This document shows, one piece after another, positions 27,493-41,189 of a stretch of 64,000 nt of DNA. The DNA is taken from the NCBI RefSeq assembly GCF_000316575.1, contig NC_019682.1, positions 3,222,001-3,286,000 of the forward strand, given 5' to 3'. Position 1 is the stretch's first letter; the number at the start of each line of letters is the position of its first letter. A program made the translations under genes and the position numbers. The notes beneath the pieces are model-generated. The model was not told the origin of the DNA and ran no database searches. It was given only the letters and a program-made list of their open reading frames with translations. Source of the stretch: Calothrix sp. PCC 7507 (GTDB lineage Bacteria; Cyanobacteriota; Cyanobacteriia; Cyanobacteriales; Nostocaceae).

Positions 27493-27514
27493 GGAACACC
27501 GCATTCGGTGTTCC
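27493..27514 (+). other. Hairpin between higB and higA
   Basis: GGAACACCG and CGGTGTTCC form a perfect 9-bp stem with a 4-base loop. It lies 27 bases before the higA ATG with no T-run, so it may adjust the toxin/antitoxin expression ratio or mark a processing site. Confidence 0.5.
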
Positions 27515-27540
27515 TAGAAAATGTATTTTATGGGTTTTGT

Positions 27541-27942
27541 ATGACTAGCACACTGAACAAGGAAGAATATTCTAGGCTACTTGCTGAAACTTTGCCACGA
27601 ATCATTGATACAGAAACTGAGCATAAGCGTCTACTAAATGAGGTAGATAAGCTTATGGATTTGGGTGAGAATCTCACAGTAGAACAAGCTGAAGTTTTAC
27701 AGTTGTTAGTGACATTAATTGAGCAGTATGAAAATCAACACTATCAATTGAAAACTGCAACACCTCTTGACATATTACAGGAATTGATATTAGCACGAGG
27801 ACTAAAACAAAAAGACTTAGTAGAAGTTTTTGTCTCTAAAGGTATTGCTTCAGAAGTGATTAATGGCAAAAGAAGTATTAGTAAAAGTCAAGCTAAAGCA
27901 CTAGGAAACTTTTTTCATGTATCACCTGCACTATTTTTGTAG
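27541..27942 (+). CDS. higA: HigA-family antitoxin with helix-turn-helix
   Basis: A 133-residue antitoxin from ATG 27541; a GTG at 27508 would overlap the hairpin. The N-terminal half is helical (EEYSRLLAETLPRIIDTETEH, EQAEVLQLLVTLIEQYE), typical of the HigA type that neutralises HigB. The C-terminal half is a HTH DNA-binding domain (LILARGLKQKDLVEVFVSKGIASEVINGKRSISKSQAKAL), which should repress the operon through the palindrome at 27023. It is followed directly by the convergent helicase gene. Confidence 0.88.
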   Translation: MTSTLNKEEYSRLLAETLPRIIDTETEHKRLLNEVDKLMDLGENLTVEQAEVLQLLVTLIEQYENQHYQLKTATPLDILQELILARGLKQKDLVEVFVSKGIASEVINGKRSISKSQAKALGNFFHVSPALFL

Positions 27943-27996
27943 GCTAAAAAGTTGGGGCGTTTTTGTAATGAATTCGTCCTTAAAAATGAAGAATTC

Positions 27997-30309
27997 TTAC
28001 TCCACTTTTTGTAACTGCGCCACTCTAGGATCAACAATTTTTTGTCCCAGACTAGCAAATTTAATCGCCACAGAAATTTTATTCCCAGTTCCGAATACAT
28101 GAGTAATTTCACCCAAGCCAAAGGTTTTATGCAATACACGATCGCCTACTTGCCAATTCTCAGTAGCACCTGGTTTCCCGCTACTTTTAGTATAAGGTTG
28201 CCGACTTTTAAGCCCGGTAGTTAATAATTCTTCAGGTAATTCGTCGAGAAATTGCGATCGCATCGCCGGTTCCCGCGAACCATACAAGCGGCGTTCCCTA
28301 GCATGTGATAAATATAACCTTTCTTGGGCACGAGTAATCCCCACATAACAGAGGCGGCGTTCTTCTTCCAAAGATGCGGGATCACCAAGCGATCGGTAGC
28401 CGGGAAATAATCCTTGTTCTAATCCCACCAAAAACACTACCGGAAATTCTAGCCCTTTGGAAGCGTGCAAAGTCATCAAAGAAACGGCTGTTTGTCCTTC
28501 TTTTAAGTTATCTAAATCGGAACTAAGGGCGGCGCTATTCAGAAAATCTCGGAGAGAAACCTCTTCGTTTTCTTCTTGAAATTGCAGCGCAGCGTTATAA
28601 AGTTCCTGGACGTTTTGTACCCGATCTGTGGCTTCATCTGTGCCTTGACTCATCAAGTCTTGAACGTAACCAGAATCTTCTAATATTCCTTGCAAAACCT
28701 CAGTCACGGGAAGCGTGGCGATTTGTCCTTGCCAATTACCAATCATTTGGGCAAAGCTATTCACCGCTTTTGTTGCTCTTCCAGCTAATGTATTAACTGA
28801 CGTTTCATCACTGAGTATTTCCCATAAAGTTGTCCCTAATTGCTGAGATGCATTCACCAAAGCGTCAATAGTAGTTTTGCCAATTCCCCGCCGGGGAGTA
28901 TTGATGACTCGTAACAAACTAACTGTATCAGCTGGGTTAGCGATCGCTCTTAAATAAGCTATAACATCTTTAATTTCTTTCCGGTCATAAAACCTCATCC
29001 CGCCCACGACTGTATAAGGAATTTGTTTTTCTACTAACAATTGTTCAAAGGGGCGAGATTGAGCGTTCGTCCGATAAAGTATGGCAAAACTCCCCCAGTT
29101 CAATTCTGGATTTTGCTGTTCTAAAGTCTGGATTTGATTAATCACAAATGCTGCTTCTGCAAGTTCTTCATCAGCTTTGTGACAATAAATCTTCTCCCCC
29201 GTATCTCTCGTCGCTTTGAGGACTTTATCAATCCGTTGGGTGTTATTTTCAATTAGTTCATTTGCTGCTTGCAGAATATTTTCACAAGAGCGATAGTTTT
29301 CTTCTAACTTCACCATTGTTCGGGTGTCGTCATCTGCCAAACCATCACCAAAGTCTTGCTGAAATTCTAACAAAATAGTGAAATCAGCCATTCTAAAGCT
29401 ATAAATTGATTGATCTGCATCACCCACAACAAAAACTGAGCGATTCCGCCACTCCCATGCACTCTTGCTATCTTCGCCATTTGTCACCAACAGGCGAATT
29501 AGATCATATTGAGTGCGGTTAGTATCCTGATATTCATCCACTAGGATATGGCAAAACTTGCGATGCCAGTAACCTAAAACCTGTTCATTTTGTTGAAATA
29601 ATCTTGTAGGAACTAGAATTAAATCATCAAAATCGAGGGCGTTATTTTCGGCTAACCTAGCTTGATATAAATCATAAACGTTAGATATAACTCGTCCGCG
29701 ATAATTTGGTTGTTCCCGTTCAAATTCCTGTGGCGATAAGCCTTGATTTTTAGCATTACTAATAGCGTAACGCACAGAACGAGCATCAAATTTCTTATCG
29801 TCTAAATTTAGCTGTTTAGTAACAATATCTTTAATCAGACTTTGCACGTCTGATTCATCAAAAATGGAAAAATTCTTATTCCAACGACGACCTTTTTCGT
29901 CTTGATATTTCTCAATATCAAAGCGGAGAATGCGAGACAGTAAACTATGGAAAGTGCCACACCATAAATCTTTGATAGTGGTGCGATAAACTTGCGATCG
30001 CAGTTTCACCTGCACATATTCTGGCAGCAAATCAAAGCGCTGTCCATGTTCTGACATTGCCAACTGTTCCGCAAATAGCTTTTGAATCCGCTCCTTCATT
30101 TCCCGTGCGGCTTTGTTGGTGAAAGTCACCGCCAGGATATTCTCTGGAGCAACACGGTGTTTAAGAATCAGGTTCGCAATCCGATAAGTTAGCGCTCGTG
30201 TTTTACCAGAACCAGCGCCAGCCACAACTAGCAACGGGCCGCAGTAGTGTTCGACGGCTTGACGTTGGCTGGGGTTGAGGTGACTGAGAAAGTCAATACT
30301 TGTTGTCAT
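27997..30309 (-). CDS. pcrA: UvrD/PcrA-type ATP-dependent DNA helicase
   Basis: A 770-residue superfamily 1A 3'-5' helicase for DNA repair and replication-fork clearing. Motif I is AGAGSGKT (30-37), Ia is ILAVTFTNKAAREM, motif II is VDEYQDTN, III is GDADQSIYSFR, IV YRTNAQSR, V LMTLHASKGLEFP, and VI YVGITRAQERLY. The C-terminal tail VGDRVLHKTFGLGEI forms the Tudor-like domain typical of PcrA/UvrD that contacts RNA polymerase or MutL. Length is normal. Confidence 0.94.
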   Translation of the reverse strand: MTTSIDFLSHLNPSQRQAVEHYCGPLLVVAGAGSGKTRALTYRIANLILKHRVAPENILAVTFTNKAAREMKERIQKLFAEQLAMSEHGQRFDLLPEYVQVKLRSQVYRTTIKDLWCGTFHSLLSRILRFDIEKYQDEKGRRWNKNFSIFDESDVQSLIKDIVTKQLNLDDKKFDARSVRYAISNAKNQGLSPQEFEREQPNYRGRVISNVYDLYQARLAENNALDFDDLILVPTRLFQQNEQVLGYWHRKFCHILVDEYQDTNRTQYDLIRLLVTNGEDSKSAWEWRNRSVFVVGDADQSIYSFRMADFTILLEFQQDFGDGLADDDTRTMVKLEENYRSCENILQAANELIENNTQRIDKVLKATRDTGEKIYCHKADEELAEAAFVINQIQTLEQQNPELNWGSFAILYRTNAQSRPFEQLLVEKQIPYTVVGGMRFYDRKEIKDVIAYLRAIANPADTVSLLRVINTPRRGIGKTTIDALVNASQQLGTTLWEILSDETSVNTLAGRATKAVNSFAQMIGNWQGQIATLPVTEVLQGILEDSGYVQDLMSQGTDEATDRVQNVQELYNAALQFQEENEEVSLRDFLNSAALSSDLDNLKEGQTAVSLMTLHASKGLEFPVVFLVGLEQGLFPGYRSLGDPASLEEERRLCYVGITRAQERLYLSHARERRLYGSREPAMRSQFLDELPEELLTTGLKSRQPYTKSSGKPGATENWQVGDRVLHKTFGLGEITHVFGTGNKISVAIKFASLGQKIVDPRVAQLQKVE

Positions 30310-30680
30310 GAATAGCTAAGGCGACTGGAAAAAGAAGCGCTCTTATTGAGCGTATCGCAATCAAAGCATATTATTCTAGGCTACAGCTATTTTTAGGTAA
30401 ATAGACTACCTGTCAAAAACATCAGTCAGAAATATGCTCTCTCACTGGAGTCTACTTCAAATCCTGTAGGGTGCTGTTAGCGTAGCGTAACGCACCATAT
30501 ATTTATCACATTATTTGTAGCGATCGCCTGAAGGTGCGTGACGGCAAAGTTGATTTATTTCGTTGCGCTTCATGATTTATCGTAGCCGTCACACACCCTA
30601 CAAATCTGCTTTTTCTGTAGGGTGCTGTTAGCGAAGCGTAACGCACCATATATTTATCACATTAGCCTTTTTGCACAAAC
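30310..30680. other. Gap with a 49-bp direct repeat
   Basis: No gene seen. It contains two nearly identical 49-base units and the intervening GTGCGTGACGGC...GCCGTCACACACCCTAC inverted stretch (about 30533-30602). Confidence 0.6.
30465..30664. repeat. Direct repeat pair of a dispersed intergenic element
   Basis: Copies at 30465-30513 and 30616-30664 share 48 of 49 bases (TGTAGGGTGCTGTTAGCG, then T or A, AGCGTAACGCACC and an AT-rich tail). A relative with the same TGTAGGGTG...CGCACC logic lies at 2867-2932. Confidence 0.7.
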
Positions 30681-32351
30681 TTATTCTTGCACAGTCAACG
30701 GCAGACGGACGGTAAAAGTAGAACCAACTCCCGGCTGACTTTTCACAATAATTTCACCACCCATCATCTGACAAAAATGGCGGCTAATTGCTAACCCCAA
30801 TCCCGTACCACCATACTTTTTCGTAGTTGAGTTATCGCCTTGGATGAAAGGTTGAAATAATTGCTGCTGTTGACTGGGAGTCATCCCAATACCTGTATCA
30901 CTAACGGTGAAGGTAATCACGCCAAAAGGAGCATTCATTAAGTCTTCTTTTTCACTGGTAACTGCTAGTACCACTTTGCCGTTAGTAGTAAATTTAGCAG
31001 CATTGCTCAATAGGTTTAACAATACCTGCCTCATCCTAGTTTGATCAGCATACATTGTCCCCAGTTGCCGATCGTAATCAATTTCTAAGATATTGGCATT
31101 TTTTTCTATAGCTGGCTTGACGGTGAGAACAATGTTATTAATCAGTGTGGCAATTTCAAATGTCTCTGGGTAGAGAGTCATTTTCCCTGCTTCAATTTTC
31201 GACAAATCTAAGATGTCGTTAATTAGTTCTAGTAAATGTCTACCAGCGGAGTTAATTGTTTCTAAATCGGTGATAAAATCTCCCGACAAACTTAAATCTA
31301 TGGCATCATCTTGCAGTAATTGGCTTAAGCCAATTACTGCATTTAAGGGTGTACGTAACTCATGACTAACATTCGCTAGAAACACACTTTTTGCTTTGCT
31401 AGCGGCTTCAGCTAATTCTTTGGCTTGTTGTAACTCTTTAGTCCGCTCAGATACTCGCTCAATGAGCCGATTTAGCGACTTAGCTAATAACCCAATTTCA
31501 TCTTCTGTGGTGACAGGCGCTCGTAAATCGAAATTAGATTTTCGCGCCACCTGTTCCGCCACTTGGGTGACAGTAATTACTGGTTCAGCGATCGCCCGAC
31601 TAGTACGCCATGCTACGATAGCGGCGATCGCCACTGAAACTAGCATACTAATCATCACAATTAATCTCTCAACTCCTTTGGCCTCTTCTACACCTTTTGT
31701 TTGTTGTGCTTCTTGCTCTTCAGCATTTTTCAAATATCGGCTTAAGGTCTGCGAAAGCTGCTCTAGGCGCATTGCTGTTTCACCGCGCATAATTTTCAGC
31801 AACTGCTCTTGCGCTAAAGAGACTTCTTTTGGCTGTACTTGCAGATAATTGATTGTCTGCAATACAGCCTTGATTTGCTCAACGTAGGAATTTAAGTTAG
31901 TCTCGTAATCCTGTAATAAAGTTTGTAAATTATCACTTGTTGCGGCTAAATTCTTGGGCTTACTTTGAATAAAAACGTTAATGTCTCCTTCTAATTTCTT
32001 AGCGCTTTCCACACTCTTCAGAAATTCTGCTTTTTTCGTTTGTAATCGTTGTAAATCTGACAAATTCGCTGGCAAACTATAGCTGTGTAACTGTGCCCCC
32101 AATACAGCATCTTTATAATTAGTTAGCAATTGTGCTTGATGATGAACTTGATATAGTTGTACAACTGCTCTACTACGGTAATAATTGGCAATTACTAAAC
32201 CAGTCAGTGACCCAAAAAAGCCAATGCCAATTGCTACAAAATACCCATAGCCAATTTTTTGATGTATGCGCCAAGAACTGGCTTTAAGCTTCCCTCTTGA
32301 CGGGAATTCTATGGTTGGGAGTTCGTCTATAGATGGCTCTTCCGCTTGCAC
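30681..32351 (-). CDS. Membrane-bound sensor histidine kinase
   Basis: A 556-residue kinase. Two membrane helices (about 36-55 and 230-248) flank a helical extracytoplasmic sensor of about 175 residues. A HAMP linker follows (250-305), then a coiled stretch. The H-box is [14 protein letters not shown] with phospho-accepting His330, the N-box NLLSNAAKF, the G-boxes DTGIGM and [11 protein letters not shown]. There is no receiver domain, and no response regulator gene lies next to it, so the partner and signal are unknown. The start is GTG without a clear ribosome site. Confidence 0.88.
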   Translation of the reverse strand: MQAEEPSIDELPTIEFPSRGKLKASSWRIHQKIGYGYFVAIGIGFFGSLTGLVIANYYRSRAVVQLYQVHHQAQLLTNYKDAVLGAQLHSYSLPANLSDLQRLQTKKAEFLKSVESAKKLEGDINVFIQSKPKNLAATSDNLQTLLQDYETNLNSYVEQIKAVLQTINYLQVQPKEVSLAQEQLLKIMRGETAMRLEQLSQTLSRYLKNAEEQEAQQTKGVEEAKGVERLIVMISMLVSVAIAAIVAWRTSRAIAEPVITVTQVAEQVARKSNFDLRAPVTTEDEIGLLAKSLNRLIERVSERTKELQQAKELAEAASKAKSVFLANVSHELRTPLNAVIGLSQLLQDDAIDLSLSGDFITDLETINSAGRHLLELINDILDLSKIEAGKMTLYPETFEIATLINNIVLTVKPAIEKNANILEIDYDRQLGTMYADQTRMRQVLLNLLSNAAKFTTNGKVVLAVTSEKEDLMNAPFGVITFTVSDTGIGMTPSQQQQLFQPFIQGDNSTTKKYGGTGLGLAISRHFCQMMGGEIIVKSQPGVGSTFTVRLPLTVQE

Positions 32352-32977
32352 TGTTTTGCTTTCTGAACTGCTGTTAACAGAAGTTGGCTTTTGAGGAGAG
32401 CATACCTCAACTCTCCTTACCCTCCTGTAAAAATCACCACACTAGCCTTGGTCGTGTAATCACTGCAACTAGTGATTGACACCTGCATCATCCTCTTTTA
32501 TAGCAAGAGGGAATCACTACTCACCAGATAATTGCCACGACCTTAATGATACTTGAGTAATTATTGATCCAAAAACTAGGCAGAAATGAACAAAAATTAC
32601 CTTTTTTAATAAAAAAACTATTAATGACGGTCAGCAAACTTCTAGAATTGTGTTTTTCTACTTTAACCGAACCGTAGCTGATTGCGACGATATTTTAATA
32701 ATTTGGTACGCTGCTACTCTATGTTACTCTAACTTTCTATCAGCTACTTAGAACATGCTGAGAGCGCTTTTCTCTAGTTTCCTACAGTCAAGAGCATCGA
32801 AGCTGGTGTTTCTAATAGTCAGTCTAGCTTTTCACTAAATCCTATCATCAATTCTTTTATGCAAAAAGAGTTTTCTCATCCAAACAGAAAACCCTCTATC
32901 TTTAGATAGAGGGTGGGGATTGGGGATTGGATAATAAATTTTCCTTTAATTCCCAGTCCCAGTCTCTGGCCTTTAGT
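32352..32977. other. Gap between the histidine kinase and metK
   Basis: Apart from the metK terminator at 32891-32914 I see nothing definable in these 626 bases; no convincing coding frame. Confidence 0.5.
32891..32914 (-). terminator. Rho-independent terminator of metK
   Basis: ACCCTCTATC and GATAGAGGGT form a 10-bp stem with a 4-base loop. On the minus strand it is followed by TTTTC, 64 bases after the metK stop. Confidence 0.75.
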
Positions 32978-34252
32978 TTAATGTAGCGTCTTGGCGATCG
33001 CTGCCGATAGTGTCTCGTTCGCCGCTTGCTTCAACAATTCTGCCTTATCGGTACGCTCCCAAGGCAAATCTAAATCAGACCGCCCAAAATGACCGTAAGC
33101 CGCGACGTCCTGATAAAAACGTCCGCCTCTTTCATTTGGTAGGTTGCGTAAGTTGAAAGCATGGATGATTCCCGCTGGTCGTAGTTCAAAGTGCTGTTTG
33201 ACTAATTCCAGCAAGATGTCATCATCTACTTTGCCAGTACCAAAAGTATCGAGAAAAATGCTAGTGGGTCGCGCTACGCCAATAGCATAGGATAGTTGAA
33301 TTTCAACTTTGTCTGCTAATCCTGCGGCCACCAGATTTTTAGCCACATAGCGAGCTGCATAAGCAGCGGAACGGTCTACCTTAGTGGGGTCTTTACCAGA
33401 AAAAGCACCGCCGCCATGTCTGGAATAACCACCATAGGTATCAACAATGATTTTCCTTCCTGTCAAACCAGAGTCACCTTGAGGACCACCAACGACAAAT
33501 TTACCTGTGGGATTGACTAAAAAACGTGTTTGCTCATCTGGCTTCACGTCAATGTCACCAAATACAGGTTGGACAACTGCTAACCAAAGATCCTCTTTAA
33601 TCTTGGCTTGTACTGCCGCCTCATCTGTGATTTCCCCGATAGTGGCTGTATGCTGAGTAGAAATCAGTATTGTATCAATTCCTACAGGGCGTCCATCTTC
33701 ATAGACTACAGTCACTTGGGTTTTGCCATCAGGGCGTAGGTAAGATAAATCACCTGTTTTTCTAACTGCGGCTAGACGGCGAGCAATGCGATGGGCAAGA
33801 CTGATAGGTAAAGGCATCAGTTCTGGTGTCTCGTTGCTAGCAAAACCGAACATTATCCCTTGATCGCCTGCACCAATTTTATCGAATAGTTCATCACTAT
33901 CTTCTTGGCGGGTTTCTTGGGCGGTGTTGACACCTTGGGCAATATCAGGAGATTGTTCGTCTAAAGCCACCAATACACTCGTGCTGTTGGCAGAAAAGCC
34001 GTTATCTGCGTCAGTATAGCCAATTTCAGCAATCTTCTGGCGGGCGAGATTGACATAATTAACATTGGCTTTGGTGGTAATTTCACCTGTGATTAACACC
34101 AAACCAGTATTAACTACAACCTCAGCGGCAACGCGACTAGTAGGATCTTGTGTCAGCAAAGTATCAAGAATCGTATCAGAAATCTGATCGCATATTTTAT
34201 CTGGATGACCTTCGGTAACTGACTCAGAGGTAAATAAATATCGACGAGACAA
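32978..34252 (-). CDS. metK: S-adenosylmethionine synthetase
   Basis: A 424-residue enzyme forming S-adenosylmethionine from methionine and ATP. Signatures are [14 protein letters not shown] at the N-terminus, the hexapeptide-type loop [53 protein letters not shown]. Somewhat longer than the E. coli enzyme, as in other cyanobacteria. TTG 34252 is taken as start, with GGAGG 7-9 bases upstream on the minus strand and the product opening [15 protein letters not shown] strong terminator lies downstream. Confidence 0.95.
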   Translation of the reverse strand: MSRRYLFTSESVTEGHPDKICDQISDTILDTLLTQDPTSRVAAEVVVNTGLVLITGEITTKANVNYVNLARQKIAEIGYTDADNGFSANSTSVLVALDEQSPDIAQGVNTAQETRQEDSDELFDKIGAGDQGIMFGFASNETPELMPLPISLAHRIARRLAAVRKTGDLSYLRPDGKTQVTVVYEDGRPVGIDTILISTQHTATIGEITDEAAVQAKIKEDLWLAVVQPVFGDIDVKPDEQTRFLVNPTGKFVVGGPQGDSGLTGRKIIVDTYGGYSRHGGGAFSGKDPTKVDRSAAYAARYVAKNLVAAGLADKVEIQLSYAIGVARPTSIFLDTFGTGKVDDDILLELVKQHFELRPAGIIHAFNLRNLPNERGGRFYQDVAAYGHFGRSDLDLPWERTDKAELLKQAANETLSAAIAKTLH

Positions 34253-34449
34253 AGGAATTTCCTCCTTTTAAAGTGTTTTCACTGACTAAATGTGGTTGTT
34301 TAGCGCAGTTACTCTAATTTCTGAAATCATAACAATAATTACACAATCAGTAGTTAGTGTTGTTCGTATCTGTTAAAAAACTACTAACAATTTATAAATA
34401 TATGTGAGATGAACAATATTTTTCTGGCTAAAATGTTTTTAACAACACA

Positions 34450-34474
34450 AAAAAAGGGGATACCCTGAAGCACC
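34450..34474 (-). terminator. Terminator candidate after prk
   Basis: On the minus strand an imperfect GGGG...CCCC hairpin is followed by seven T, about 30 bases after the prk stop. The stem is imperfect, so confidence is moderate. Confidence 0.45.
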
Positions 34475-34503
34475 CCCAAATATTTGACACAAACACTGCT
34501 GCT

Positions 34504-35508
34504 TTAAACCTGAACTGCTAGTTTGGCTTCCTTTGTTGTTAACCGTTCGTATGCATCACGCATTTTCAGACCTGTCAGCACTTGGAATAAACCAGTACCA
34601 TTGTTAGAACCAGGATACTCACGGTGCTGGAGTAACAAGTGAGTCAATTCACCTTGGTATTTTGTGGATGTTTGGCTGAGATGCTTTTCGATGTAAATCA
34701 CCTCTTCCAGGTTGTCAAATTGACCATCCACCTCTAAAACAGAGACGTAACGACCGTAGTAAACATCCGAACCATAGTAAAGTTGCATACCAGGGTATGA
34801 ACAGGTAAGTTTGCGTCCGCAAGGTGTCCAGTTAATGGTTGACCCTTGATCAAAGAGGTAAGCTGGCTCAAAGCCTTCCTTACTTTCTTGTTGAAGCATC
34901 CGTACCCGCAGCACTTTCCGCTCTGTATCGTTTTTGATTAAGTTAGTGGGTAATACTTGGAGAACCACATCCGCAAATTCTCTTTGTGGTTCGATATACT
35001 TTTCAAAATCAGGCTTACGGGAATTGATTTGAGCTAAAACATCTTCATAGCGGTGACCGCGTTCAGCCATGTCCCGCTGAATTTTCCAGGCAATTTTAAC
35101 TTCATCGCTGATGTCAAAATACACACTGAAATCGATTAGCGATCGCACCCGTTCATCATATAAAGGATGTAACCCTTCAACAACTATAATGTGATTTGGC
35201 TCAATCCGCTCTGGCGGATCAATTAAGCCTGTCTCGTGATTATAAATCGGTTTATCAATCCCTTGACCATTTTTGAGCGCTTTAATTTGCTCATACATCA
35301 AGTCAAAATTATTCGCCCTGGGGTCAAGTGCTGTAATCCCCGTTTCTTTGCGCTGTTTGCGATCTAGAGAATGATAGTCATCTAAGCAGATAACCGTCAT
35401 CAAATCTTCACCAAACAAATCTATCAACCGACGCAAAAACGTGGATTTACCGCAACCGGAGTCTCCGGCTACTCCAATCAGTACCACGCGTTCTGGCTTA
35501 CTTGTCAT
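34504..35508 (-). CDS. prk: Phosphoribulokinase
   Basis: A 334-residue Calvin-cycle enzyme that phosphorylates ribulose-5-P to ribulose-1,5-bisphosphate. The P-loop is GVAGDSGCGKSTF. Cys19 within it and Cys41 in TVICLDDYH are the pair that thioredoxin and CP12 use to switch the enzyme off in the dark. VVEGLHPLYDERV and the YGRYVSVLEVDGQF region are also typical. ATG start preceded by AGAGGAG on the minus strand. It is divergent from petH across a 1.4-kb gap. Confidence 0.96.
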   Translation of the reverse strand: MTSKPERVVLIGVAGDSGCGKSTFLRRLIDLFGEDLMTVICLDDYHSLDRKQRKETGITALDPRANNFDLMYEQIKALKNGQGIDKPIYNHETGLIDPPERIEPNHIIVVEGLHPLYDERVRSLIDFSVYFDISDEVKIAWKIQRDMAERGHRYEDVLAQINSRKPDFEKYIEPQREFADVVLQVLPTNLIKNDTERKVLRVRMLQQESKEGFEPAYLFDQGSTINWTPCGRKLTCSYPGMQLYYGSDVYYGRYVSVLEVDGQFDNLEEVIYIEKHLSQTSTKYQGELTHLLLQHREYPGSNNGTGLFQVLTGLKMRDAYERLTTKEAKLAVQV

Positions 35509-38296
<2,788 letters not shown>

Positions 38297-38321
38297 GTTT
38301 TGAGTCCTGAGTTTTGATTGA

Positions 38322-38346
38322 GTAGGCTGGGCAGTGCCCAGCCTAC
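38322..38346 (+). terminator. Palindromic terminator candidate after petH
   Basis: GTAGGCTGGGC and GCCCAGCCTAC form an 11-bp stem with a 3-base loop 25 bases after the petH stop, followed by TATTGTTTTGTT. It belongs to the TGGGCAGTGCCCA repeat family. Confidence 0.6.
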
Positions 38347-38480
38347 TATTGTTTTGTTATATATAGATATTGTAAATAGCTGAGGAAAAAGTTCTCAGTT
38401 CTGATCGTGAGAGTACTTAGTACTTGTAACCACTCAGCACTCATTGCTTAGTACTCAGCACTAAATTTGGTGCAAAGTTT

Positions 38481-39767
38481 GTGGGTGTAAAGCTGGGAAT
38501 ATTAGGATTAGGTACGGTAGGAACGGGGACAGTGCAGTTGCTGCAAGATGCAGTTGGACGCCATCCGTTGTTGCAAGAGATAGAAATATATCGAGTGGGA
38601 GTCCGATCGCTTGATAAACCCCGGACAGTAGAATTGTCACCGGGAGTGATCACATCAGATTTAGAGTCAATTGTCAACGATCCAGAGGTAGATATAGTCG
38701 TTGAGGTGATGGGGGGACTAGAACCAGCGCGATCCCTCATCCTCCAAGCCCTACGCAATGGCAAACACGTTGTTACAGCCAATAAAGCAGCGATCGCCCG
38801 CTTTGGCGATGAAATCTTCACCACAGCCAATCAAACCGGGGTATATGTCTTGCTAGAAGCGGCTGTTGGTGGTGGTATCCCTGTGATTCAACCCCTGAAG
38901 CAATCTTTAAGTGTTAACAGGATTCACTCCGTTACAGGCATAGTCAACGGTACGACTAACTACATCCTCACACGGATGCAGACCGAAGGTAGCAACTTTA
39001 GTGATGTGTTAGCTGATGCCCAAAGATTGGGTTATGCTGAGGCAGACCCCACCGCCGATGTGGATGGCTTAGACGCTGCTGATAAAATTGCCATCTTAGC
39101 CTCATTAGCCTTTGGTGGACGCATCCATTTAGAAGATGTCTATTGTGAGGGAATTCGGCAAGTTAGCAAAACAGATATTGCCTACGCCGAAAAATTGGGA
39201 TTTGTGATTAAACTGTTAGCGATCGCCAAACGCATCACTCCTTCATCTCCCCTTTCAGTCCGAGTTCATCCCACCCTGGTATCCAAAACACACCCATTAG
39301 CCAGCATCAATGGGGTGTATAATGCCATCCTTGTCGAAGGAGAACCAATTGGGCAAGTAATGTTCTTCGGGCCTGGTGCTGGTGCTGGTGCAACTGCCAG
39401 CGCTGTATCGTCAGATATATTAAATTTAGTTGCTACCCTCAAAACCAGTACAGCTAACCCAAATCTGCTATTGACTTGTGGACATCAAGATTACTGTCAA
39501 ATTGCGCCGATGGCGGAACTAGTAACCCGTTTTTACACTCGGTTTCTGACTAGAGATCAACCAGGAGTGATTGGCAAATTGGGCACTTGCTTTGGCAATC
39601 ATGGCGTTAGCTTAGAATCGATTGTGCAAACTGGCTTTCAAGGAGAACTAGCAGAGATTGTGGTTGTGACTCACGATGTTAGAGAAGGGGATTTTCGCCA
39701 AGCCTTAGCAGAAATTCGTACCCTAGAAGCAATAGATAGCATTCCTAGCTTACTGCATGTGCTTTAA
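38481..39767 (+). CDS. hom: Homoserine dehydrogenase
   Basis: A 428-residue enzyme reducing aspartate semialdehyde to homoserine for threonine and methionine synthesis. The N-terminal Rossmann fold is KLGILGLGTVGTGT. The catalytic domain shows TANKAAIAR, GGGIPVIQPL, GIVNGTTNYIL and the YAEADPTADVDGLDAADK signature with the catalytic acid and lysine. A C-terminal ACT domain (about 345-428, RDQPGVIGKLGTCFGNHGVS) suggests feedback control by threonine. GTG 38481 is the start. Length normal. Confidence 0.95.
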   Translation: MGVKLGILGLGTVGTGTVQLLQDAVGRHPLLQEIEIYRVGVRSLDKPRTVELSPGVITSDLESIVNDPEVDIVVEVMGGLEPARSLILQALRNGKHVVTANKAAIARFGDEIFTTANQTGVYVLLEAAVGGGIPVIQPLKQSLSVNRIHSVTGIVNGTTNYILTRMQTEGSNFSDVLADAQRLGYAEADPTADVDGLDAADKIAILASLAFGGRIHLEDVYCEGIRQVSKTDIAYAEKLGFVIKLLAIAKRITPSSPLSVRVHPTLVSKTHPLASINGVYNAILVEGEPIGQVMFFGPGAGAGATASAVSSDILNLVATLKTSTANPNLLLTCGHQDYCQIAPMAELVTRFYTRFLTRDQPGVIGKLGTCFGNHGVSLESIVQTGFQGELAEIVVVTHDVREGDFRQALAEIRTLEAIDSIPSLLHVL

Positions 39768-39984
39768 CCACAATTCACTAAAACCCATTTTTAAAACCTC
39801 ACACCATTTGCTCAAGGAAAATGCTGTGGGGTGTATTTATTCCAAAATGAGTAAATAATCCTTTTCAAGTCCTCATCTGCCAAGAATCGCAACACTCTAG
39901 TTTATTATTATGGGTTGCGTCTCGCCCATAAGCGATCGCTTCCCACTAATCTGATCTGAGATGTTGGCTGCGATCGCAATTGAA
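39768..39984. other. Gap after hom
   Basis: No gene seen. The stretch contains two HIP1-type sites. A coding-like remnant begins at its right edge (39985). Confidence 0.4.
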
Positions 39985-40075
39985 CTATCTTTGAGTAACT
40001 TCACTGAGGGCTTCATGGACAACCTCGTCGCTAACACCGTGACGTTTCAACAGTCTTAGCTCTTGCTGATAAATT

Positions 40076-40586
<511 letters not shown>

Positions 40587-40605
40587 TTATTCACTTTCTT
40601 CCCCA

Positions 40606-40995
40606 TTAAGAAGGATAATTGTTTTCTAAACTAAAAATTTCATCTTTTACAGCTTTAATAAAGTGTTTCTTCAAATTATAAATATTTTGGTTTTGCTTGT
40701 TATCTGATTGGCTATGACAAGTAACTATGGCATCTGTTATAATTTTAGCTTTTTCAATCACATTTTCAGATGCTGTTAATTCAATATGAGAGAAACATTT
40801 CATTAAGAATTCAAAATGTTTTGTACTGCTAGCCTTTTCTTCTATGGAAAATAAAATAAGTCGATTTACTTCTCCTAAAAATTCAACATAAAGTTGTTTA
40901 CGACTAATCAGTTCATCCTTTTTTATAGATAAGCGCCATTCTGTAAGTTTTAGATTTTTATTTGACAAGTAACTTATTAAACCTCCTAACGTCAT
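40606..40995 (-). CDS. Hypothetical helical protein, possibly N-terminally truncated
   Basis: A 129-residue protein, Lys/Glu/Asn-rich and AT-rich, predicted mostly helical (LTEWRLSIKKDELISRKQLYVEFLGEVNRL and following). It opens with only a stub of hydrophobic sequence (TLGGLISYL). Related proteins that I recall carry a full membrane helix before the same motif. An in-frame stop lies directly before the ATG, so the start may have been lost. No function is evident. It is 25 bases upstream of brnT on the same strand. Confidence 0.55.
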   Translation of the reverse strand: MTLGGLISYLSNKNLKLTEWRLSIKKDELISRKQLYVEFLGEVNRLILFSIEEKASSTKHFEFLMKCFSHIELTASENVIEKAKIITDAIVTCHSQSDNKQNQNIYNLKKHFIKAVKDEIFSLENNYPS

Positions 40996-41144
40996 TTATT
41001 TCATAGTACAAACGTTCACCTTGAAAGGGCTAGTCCTGACTATCTGTACATACAAAATATTTGGCACAATATTAAGAATTTTTTAGATAAGTAGAAAAGT
41101 GCAAATCAAGACATTAGCAAATGTTACTACAAATAACAAACTAA

Positions 41145-41166
41145 AAAGCCCGCAGATGCGGGCTTT
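41145..41166 (-). terminator. Rho-independent terminator of typA
   Basis: AAAGCCCGC and GCGGGCTTT form a 9-bp stem with a 4-base loop, 24 bases after the typA stop; the minus strand continues with TTTAG. Confidence 0.75.
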
Positions 41167-41189
41167 CTAAGTCAATTAAGTAACTTTAC

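Noticed and set aside
31396-31848. A 150-residue plus-strand frame inside the histidine kinase gene
   Set aside because: Complement of the HAMP and coiled region of a clear kinase; Ser/Thr-rich shadow frame.
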